Assembly (NCBI GenBank): GCA_035771165.1
Contig: JAWNZC010000234.1
Coordinates: forward strand, 2,641,001 to 2,705,000
From: Paragorgia papillata
Lineage: Eukaryota > Cnidaria > Anthozoa > Scleralcyonacea > Coralliidae
Reading direction: 5' to 3'
Length of the DNA: 64,000 bases
In this document: piece after piece, positions 58,736-64,000 of the stretch
Position numbering within the stretch: position 1 is the first letter of the stretch
How the letters are laid out: each line of letters begins with the position of its first letter
Translations under genes and position numbers: made by a program
The notes under the pieces: generated by a model
What the model was told of the DNA's origin: nothing
Databases searched by the model: none
What the model saw: only the letters and a program-made list of their open reading frames with translations

Positions 58736-58966
58736 TCATTCCCACGACCACAAACGACCTTCAAATTCTTTCATTTCCAGCACTTGTAGCTCCTCCCCAC
58801 CGATCCCTCGTGCCTTCAAAGAGCATGCTGGCTTTAAAGGACCGCTGATAAATTGTCGACTAATTAATGATACCGTCGCGCCTGTATCCACTAAACATTT
58901 TCGCTCATGGTCGCCAACGCGTGCCTTGATGAAGACTTCAGAAGGCTGGATACAATTTATGGGCAA
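58736..58966 (-). pseudogene. Gypsy retropepsin fragment
   Basis: VFIKARVGDHERKCLVDTGA with TVSLIS shows the aspartic protease D-T-G-A active site near 58880. The downstream part is frameshifted relative to RT. Confidence 0.75.
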
Positions 58967-59099
58967 GGCCGTATTATCATGGACAAACCCCCGGCCTAGC
59001 GATGGGTCGGCCCTTGGTCGTTTCCCTGACGCGGTTGGCTAGGAAGAGAGGACTGGAATAGAAATTGACATTCTCGTGCAAGTAGTAGAGAGCGGGGCT

Positions 59100-59341
59100 T
59101 AATGGACCCGTTTTATGCAGGAATAGCTCATTAGCATGTTGTGTTACCCTTAATAATTCATGAGTTATGAATAATCAATGAGTTATGAATAATCAATGAG
59201 TCGGATTTTTCCGATAAAACGCCGAAGCATTTCCGATTCCGATAAAACGCCGAAGCATTTCCGATTCCGATAAAACGCCGAAGCATTTCCGATTCCGATA
59301 AAACGCCGAGTGCTTGTTAAGATTACGTCATTTTAAACACG
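59100..59341 (+). repeat. 28-bp tandem repeat before the Polinton genes
   Basis: About 3.5 copies of a 28-bp unit (gaagcatttccgattccgat plus aaaacgcc) lie at 59205-59310. Two copies of 'gagttatgaataatcaat' precede it. It may be the element's terminal region. I see no clear TIR because only one end is in the window. Confidence 0.8.
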
Positions 59342-59707
59342 ATGGCCGAACAAACAATTTGGGCTGAATTGCGGGAAAACAATATCGATATAGAAAAAGA
59401 TACGTTATGTTTTTACATGAATAGATGCCTTAGAGAGTATGGTGAATTGTATGAGAGCATTATCGACCAAATTAACAGAGATAACTTGCCGAGTAGCTTG
59501 TATACTATTTATCAAGAGATGGATCTTGTGAATTTCGGTAGAATTATTGCTTATTTGACTCTAGTGTTGAAAGTGAGCGATTATTGCGACACCGAAACAC
59601 TTCGCCAAGCCATTAAAAGAACTGCCAAAGATTTTAGGCGAATTGACTTGCAGAAATACGAAATAAAACACTCCTGGATACAAAGGTTAATTAGATTCCT
59701 AACGTAA
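59342..59707 (+). CDS. Bcl-2-like protein in Polinton/adintovirus-like element
   Basis: 121 residues, intact. A BH3-like LREYGELYE lies at about residues 30-38 (L-x-x-x-G-E). A BH1-like LVNFGRIIAYLTLV lies at 62-75, fitting the N-W/F-G-R-[IV]-[VI]-A core, and a BH2-like HSWIQRLI at 110-117. Spacing between these fits the Bcl-2 fold. No C-terminal membrane anchor is seen, and the protein is shorter than the usual 160-200 residues, as in some viral Bcl-2 homologues. Bcl-2 family proteins control mitochondrial cell death. Adintoviruses have been reported to carry such genes, which supports placing it in this element. Apoptosis inhibition is inference; direction of effect cannot be read from sequence. 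Confidence 0.7.
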   Translation: MAEQTIWAELRENNIDIEKDTLCFYMNRCLREYGELYESIIDQINRDNLPSSLYTIYQEMDLVNFGRIIAYLTLVLKVSDYCDTETLRQAIKRTAKDFRRIDLQKYEIKHSWIQRLIRFLT

Positions 59708-60127
59708 CTGTTGTGAAGGATGTTAGAGCGTTGCTAAGGCGAATTTGAATATTACTCGACAAGTTTGGGCGAAAAAAGTCATTAAAAATCGATTAAACGA
59801 AGTCATTAATATTAGGAAATGGTAAATACAGGAATAAAAGAACGCAGAAACGGGCGAATCCTTTACAAGTAGAAAGAAGCCTATGAAGAATATCTTTTTC
59901 AAAAATCTGTCGATGCATTGACTGAAGACATAGAAAAACTGAACATTTGCTGATCATTCAAACTTTAAAAAAAACTGTTTTTAATCTGTATATTTATACA
60001 TTTGATGCATTGACTGAAGACATGTATAGTTTTGTATTCTAATTTAATATGTAATAAATATGTTTGCATTTATATCGTGTCGTTGACTTTTCTTTGTTCA
60101 TTTACTTCTAACCTTTGTCGCGTGAAC
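59708..60127. other. Interval with broken reading frames
   Basis: Short frames such as NRLNEVINIRKW and EAYEEYLFQKSVDALTEDIE are interrupted by stops near 59822 and 59868, suggesting a decayed small gene. 'gcattgactgaagacat' occurs twice (about 59915 and 60006). Confidence 0.4.
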
Positions 60128-60334
60128 ATGACTTGCTGTGGAGGTTTACCACAAATAGCCCTTCGTAATATTTTTCGAAAGATTCGCTGTATATCAGCGT
60201 GCTGTGGGGGGAAAATTGTGATACAGGCATCCGAATTAGATGGCGGAACAGTACCTTCACGATCTGTATTACAAGCCAAAAAGTCCGGCAAGTTTTGGTG
60301 GCGTAGATGCCTTATACCGTGTCGTAAGAAGTGA
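60128..60334 (+). CDS. Small Cys-rich basic protein candidate
   Basis: The ATG at 60128 opens 68 codons starting MTCCGGLPQIALRNIFRKIR and then CISACCGGK. Paired CCGG motifs flank a basic segment in the first 35 residues. The last 95 nt overlap the integrase start at 60240 in another frame, so the true gene may be shorter or may be an upstream frame. I recall no firm family. Confidence 0.4.
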   Translation: MTCCGGLPQIALRNIFRKIRCISACCGGKIVIQASELDGGTVPSRSVLQAKKSGKFWWRRCLIPCRKK

Positions 60335-61322
60335 CGGTAAATTCCAGATATCCCGAAACAAGATAAAAACATGGCTTAGACAGCAAGATACCTATACTTT
60401 GCATAAACCCGTACGACATAATTTTAAGCGAAATCGTGTTATTGTTGGAGCGATGGACGAGGAGTGGGAGGCTGATCTAGTAATTATGGATTCGCTTAGT
60501 AAAACAAATAATGGTTATAAATACCTTTTAACTGTTATTGATGTACTGTCCAAATTTGCGTGGGTGGAACCATTAAAAACAAAGACTGCAGAGAGTTTGG
60601 TTAAAGCCTTTGAAAAGATACTAAAGAAAGGAAGGAAGCCTGAAACAATCCATACCGATAAAGGAACTGAATTTACCAACAAACGCTTTCAAAAGTTATT
60701 GAAGGACAAACATATTCGATTTTTTACAACACACAAGGATACCAAGGCATCCATCGTTGAACGATTTAACCGAACGTTAAAGGGGAAAATGTGGAAATAT
60801 TTTACAGCAAAGAATACGTTAAAATATACCGATGTACTACAAAAATTAGTATATTCCTACAACCATTCGAGACACCGTAGTATTGGGATGAGACCAGTTG
60901 ATGTTAATCGAGAAAACGAGAGTATTGTGTGGCAAAAACTGTATGGTGATGAGTCCAGCAAACCCATCAAATATAAATTCAGCATTGGTGACCAAGTTCG
61001 GATTAGCAAAGCAAGACGTACATTCAAGAAAGGCTACTTACCTAACTGGACCGAAGAGGTGTTCATCATCACGAAGCGAGTACCCAGACGACCGCCAGTG
61101 TACAAGATTGCCGATTATCACAGAGAAGAGTTACAAGGAACATTTTACGAACAGGAATTGCAAAGAGTTACAAAGACAGATAGTGACTTTTATAGAATAG
61201 AAAGAGTAATTAAGTCACGCATGCATGGTAAACGTAAAGAGTATCTTGTAAAATGGTTAGGTTATCCAGAAGCTTTTAATTCCTGGGTACCACTCGATAA
61301 TGTAAAAGATTTAACGAAATAA
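60240..61322 (+). CDS. Polinton integrase (DDE type with chromodomain)
   Basis: 360 residues, intact. The catalytic core shows WEADLVIMDSLSKTNNGYKY (first Asp), ETIHTDKGTEFTNKRFQKLL (second Asp) and TKASIVERFNRTLKGKMWKY (Glu), spacing typical of retroviral-type/Polinton integrases. An SH3-like segment (FSIGDQVRISKARRTFKKGY and VPRRPPVYKIADY) follows, then a C-terminal chromodomain (RIERVIKSRMHGKRKEYLVK and WLGYPEAFNSWVPLDNV) at about 318-357. Chromodomains may direct insertion to histone marks. Polintons use this enzyme to insert with 6-bp duplications. The start at 60240 is the first ATG in frame. No stops, so this is possibly a recently active gene. Confidence 0.9.
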   Translation: MAEQYLHDLYYKPKSPASFGGVDALYRVVRSDGKFQISRNKIKTWLRQQDTYTLHKPVRHNFKRNRVIVGAMDEEWEADLVIMDSLSKTNNGYKYLLTVIDVLSKFAWVEPLKTKTAESLVKAFEKILKKGRKPETIHTDKGTEFTNKRFQKLLKDKHIRFFTTHKDTKASIVERFNRTLKGKMWKYFTAKNTLKYTDVLQKLVYSYNHSRHRSIGMRPVDVNRENESIVWQKLYGDESSKPIKYKFSIGDQVRISKARRTFKKGYLPNWTEEVFIITKRVPRRPPVYKIADYHREELQGTFYEQELQRVTKTDSDFYRIERVIKSRMHGKRKEYLVKWLGYPEAFNSWVPLDNVKDLTK

Positions 61323-61371
61323 AAATGTGTGTACCTTACAATTTGTGTTCATTTGTGTATTGTTCTTCGAC

Positions 61372-61653
61372 ATGGCAACACAGTTTTATTTAACGCTTCC
61401 AAGCAATAGCTCTATGGAATATTTTCCAGATAATACTGTAGCAAATTTTAAAGTGAAGCTTGCTGAAACTGTACAACTGACAGGTGACTGGGAAGTAGCT
61501 TTATCAGAGTTATATTATCCCCATACATGGAGCGCGATTCGAAAAGGTAGTCAACAAACGTTTCTCTATAACGCTGGAACAAAATATGACGATACGGGTA
61601 TTATCCCAGATGGCTACTATAACACCATTGCTGATCTGGTGCCTAAGATTTAA
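61372..61653 (+). pseudogene. Putative Polinton capsid-associated protein (penton-like), truncated
   Basis: 93 residues from the ATG at 61372, starting MATQFYLTLPSNSSMEYFPD, then NTVANFKVKLAET and GDWEVALSELYYPHTW. This N-terminus recurs in animal Polinton proteins, probably the minor capsid (penton-type) protein, though I am not certain of that label. Where the protein should continue, the 21-bp tandem repeat begins (about 61650) and the frame stops, so most of the gene is missing. Confidence 0.6.
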
Positions 61654-62175
61654 TGATTCAATCTTAGGATTCAATGATTCATTCTTAGGATTCAATGATT
61701 CAGTCTTAGGATTCAATGATTCAATCTTAGGATTCAATGATTCAATCTTAGGATTCAATGATTCAATCTTATGATTCAATGATTCAATCTTAGGATTCAA
61801 TGATTCAGTCTTAGGATTCAATGATTCAGTCTTAGGATTCAATGATTCAATCTTAGGATTCAATGATTCAATCTTAGGATTCAATGATTCAATCTTAGGA
61901 TTCAATGATTCAATCTTATGATTCAATGATTCAATCTTAGGATTCAATGATTCAGTCTTAGGATTCAATGATTCAGTCTTAGGATTCAATGATTCAATCT
62001 TAGGATTCAATGATTCAATCTTAGGATTCAATGATTCAATCTTAGGATTCAATTATTCAATCTTAGGATTCAATGATTCAATCTTAGGATTCAATGATTC
62101 AATCTTAGGATTCAATGATTGAATCTTAGGATTCAATGATTCAGTCTTAGGATTCAATGATTCAATCTTATAAAA
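61650..62175 (+). repeat. 21-bp tandem repeat, about 25 units
   Basis: Unit 'attcaatgattcaatcttagg' type, with variants (ttatg, cagtc). Since 21 is a multiple of three, long artefactual frames exist on both strands (NPKIESL repeats on the minus strand). It contains CTTAGGA, as does the 14-bp array at 1.9 kb, and lies between the capsid-type gene and the ATPase. Confidence 0.95.
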
Positions 62176-62229
62176 AGCAGTTGCGTGAAAGAGTGACATC
62201 AGTTTATGATTGACAGTCACTGGATGAAC

Positions 62230-63032
62230 ATGTCTTACGTTTGTGAAGTCTGCGAAAAATCATTCGCTACATCAAGTAATCGTCTACGCCATATGAGATA
62301 TTTTCATCATAAAAGGTCTATCAGTGATAGGGTAACAACATCTGCCCCATTTACTGCTATGACAACTACATTCACCCCTGAGAGTCAAAAAACGTACTCG
62401 ATACAACTGACACATCCGTTTGGACTCTTGGTTTCTGGAGGTACTAAGACAGGCAAGACAACGTTTGTGAAACAGTTATTGGCTTATGCTAAGATCATGA
62501 TCGACCCACCTCCGGAAAACATCGTGTATTTTTATACAGAGTATCAAGATACGTTCGGCGAAATAGAAACCTTAATTCCAGGGATTCAGTTTGTCCAAGG
62601 TTTGCCCCAATCGATGTTGGATAGCATTAAGCCCCAAATAAAAAATTTGTTTATTATTGATGACATGATGGGGGAGAAAGATAGTATTATCGCGAAATTA
62701 TTTACTAAGAAATCCCATCATGGGAATCTCAGTGTAATTTTATATCGTGCAAAAACTTGTTTCATCAAAGCAAGGATCATCGTACCATTTCCCTTAACGC
62801 TAGTTATCTCGTGTTAACCAAAAATGTTCGTGACGCGAGTCAAGTGACTCATCTGGCCAAACAGTTGTATCCTAGCAACACTAAATTTTTCCAGCAAGCC
62901 TATCAGATGGCGACTAAAGAGCCGTATTCCTACTTATTTGTCGATCTCACTCCGACATGTCCCGACGAAATCCGAGTAAGATCCGGGATCTTTCCGACGG
63001 ACACCCACTACGTGTACCATCCCAGAGTATAA
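62230..63032 (+). pseudogene. Zinc-finger packaging ATPase, second copy (frameshifted)
   Basis: Starts MSYVCEVCEKSFATSSNRL with the same C2H2 finger, then Walker A SGGTKTGKTTFVKQLL and Walker B LFIIDDMMGE. Up to SHHGNLSVI it aligns with the copy at 2631. Between about 62735 and 62757 the frame changes at homopolymer runs, and the conserved continuation (RTISLNASYLVLTKNVRDAS to HYVYHP) is in another frame ending at 63032. It lacks the long acidic C-terminus of the first copy. The break may be true decay or a sequencing error in homopolymers. Confidence 0.85.
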
Positions 63033-63067
63033 AAGGGGCTGTTTAGTGACAATGCGATCATTTGACA

Positions 63068-63397
63068 ATGTCTGCTTGTATAAGAAGGAACTGCGACGTT
63101 TTAAAAGTATTGGCAAAGTGTAATCCTCAACTGCGAAACGCAATTATAAAAGCTGCCGACGACGATATATTAGAAGCCATTAGACAGTGTCTTTTGAACG
63201 TGTGGTGTGAAACAATTAAGATTACTCCGAAAACAGCAAGGAAACTAGCCCCTTATAACGACCATATCAAGTTTGTTGCTGATAAACGTAATATAGTAAT
63301 AAAAAGAAAGAAAGTTATTCTACAAGAAGGTGAAGGTTTTCTACCGTTTCTCTTAGTTCCTGTACTTGAACAACTGGCAAGTTTTTTAACCAAATAA
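63068..63397 (+). CDS. Small basic pX-like protein, second family member
   Basis: 109 residues from the ATG at 63068, intact and clearly homologous to those at 1385 and 2068 (RRNCDVLKVLAKCN, NAIIKAADDDILEAI, APYNDHIKFV). The C-terminal tail is GEGFLPFLLVPVLEQLASFL. It lies 35 bp after the ATPase and its stop overlaps the next start (TAATG at 63395-63399). The compact arrangement suggests a viral-style gene cluster. Function inferred as a virion core or membrane-active protein. Confidence 0.8.
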   Translation: MSACIRRNCDVLKVLAKCNPQLRNAIIKAADDDILEAIRQCLLNVWCETIKITPKTARKLAPYNDHIKFVADKRNIVIKRKKVILQEGEGFLPFLLVPVLEQLASFLTK

Positions 63398-64000
63398 TGG
63401 AACACGTCAGGAGATTGGTGCTAGTTCCAGAGCATATGACAGATCGAAAGAAACCCTTGGTCACTCCTTTAACAGCGCAGGTGAATGAACTAGATTCAGA
63501 AATGCAAAATCTTCTTAAACGTCAAGATATAACACAAGACGAGAAAGTGAAAATGTACGATCAGTCGCTGCAACGTTATTTGGGTTATTACGATAAAAGA
63601 ATGAGTAGCCCAGTACGTGTAAGCGTCATATCGCCTACAACACCCATAGCTGACGAGGACAAACCTGAAGAATCAGTGAATACAGAAGAGACTGCTGAAA
63701 CAGCACCCTCCGAGTTGCCTGGAGAGATAGAAACTGACATTTTAGAAAGTGTACCTGTAACAATGAAATCAAGAGCTCGACAGTTGGTTAAGAAACTTAA
63801 AGCAAATAAAGACCTCATTGGGTGGACTGACCAAGGACAGATGGTGTTTAAAGGACGACCTATTCCAGGTACAAATGTTATCGACTTGGTCAACGATTCT
63901 CTACGCCAACGAAAGAATTTCAACCCTGCTGGATGGCAGCTTTTCGCAAAAGCATTAGGAAACATGAATGTTCCCGAAGGCATTATCAGAAATGAAAATC
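63397..64000 (+). CDS. Conserved Polinton protein of unknown function (partial)
   Basis: Open from the ATG at 63397 to the window end (over 200 codons). It starts MEHVRRLVLVPEHMTDR, with a helical segment (LDSEMQNLLKRQDITQDEKV), an acidic linker (DEDKPEESVNTEETAE), then a basic domain (VTMKSRARQLVKKLKANKDL, IGWTDQGQMVFKGRPIPGTN, LVNDSLRQRKNFNPAGW). This order resembles a protein often found beside Polinton capsid and ATPase genes in animals. I cannot name its role. The stop is beyond the window. Confidence 0.75.
   Translation, partial: MEHVRRLVLVPEHMTDRKKPLVTPLTAQVNELDSEMQNLLKRQDITQDEKVKMYDQSLQRYLGYYDKRMSSPVRVSVISPTTPIADEDKPEESVNTEETAETAPSELPGEIETDILESVPVTMKSRARQLVKKLKANKDLIGWTDQGQMVFKGRPIPGTNVIDLVNDSLRQRKNFNPAGWQLFAKALGNMNVPEGIIRNEN

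Larger units (their letters stand above)
55439..58966 (-). mobile_element. Gypsy LTR retrotransposon, 5'-truncated
   Basis: The 3' LTR occupies 55439-55642 (204 bp; on the minus strand TGTAATATAAATC to TTATACTACA), preceded by a GGAGGGGGATAA polypurine tract. Pol runs protease, RT, RNase H, integrase on the minus strand. No 5' LTR or gag is found between 58966 and the Polinton at 59.1 kb, so the 5' end is lost. Confidence 0.88.

Noticed and set aside
61510..62052. 180-residue minus-strand frame of NPKIESL repeats
   Set aside because: The 21-bp tandem unit is a multiple of three, so it stays open on both strands; it runs antisense into a real gene.

Overview
This is a eukaryotic, animal-type window with introns, nested transposons, microsatellites and no operons. 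The host signal is one gene on the minus strand. Eight exons between 46637 and 10669 have consistent splice phases and together read as the N-terminal part of LRRC9, a leucine-rich-repeat protein. Combined with the repeat content (Polintons, Penelope-like elements, hAT, PIF/Harbinger-type MITEs, many fold-back elements), the best guess is an anthozoan cnidarian, probably a stony coral. That assignment is inference.

Layout. 1-4016: a 1.9-kb-armed, near-perfect inverted repeat made of two head-to-head copies of a Polinton/adintovirus-type module (a small pX-like protein plus a zinc-finger/packaging ATPase), joined through 14-bp tandem repeats. 4.0-6.6 kb: non-coding apart from a short unrecognised coding-like segment at 4891-5151. 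6590-10015: a complete hAT transposon with terminal inverted repeats and an 8-bp target duplication, inserted in a tandem repeat. 10.7-46.6 kb: LRRC9, whose introns hold MITEs and fold-back elements, a mobile microsatellite split by a LINE that is itself split by a second LINE, a Penelope-like fragment with a GIY-YIG domain, and a Copia element interrupted by a Harbinger-type element and a 5S-rRNA-derived SINE. 46.7-55.4 kb: upstream non-coding DNA with more fold-back elements and a second mobile microsatellite split by a LINE of the same family. 55439-58966: a 5'-truncated Gypsy element on the minus strand. 59.1-64.0 kb (running off the window): the end of a second, divergent Polinton/adintovirus-like element with a Bcl-2-like protein, a small Cys-rich reading frame, a chromodomain integrase, a truncated capsid-type gene, the zinc-finger ATPase (frameshifted), the pX-like protein and a further conserved gene.

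How it fits together. The two Polinton loci share the ATPase/pX pair but in different order, and both are interrupted or bordered by tandem repeats containing CTTAGGA. The most interesting items are the Bcl-2-like gene in a Polinton, the head-to-head palindromic module, and two LINE copies that both sit inside the tetranucleotide tracts of mobile microsatellites. LRRC9 exons for the C-terminal part are not seen left of 10669. They lie outside the window, or the locus is interrupted or misassembled by the Polinton palindrome.
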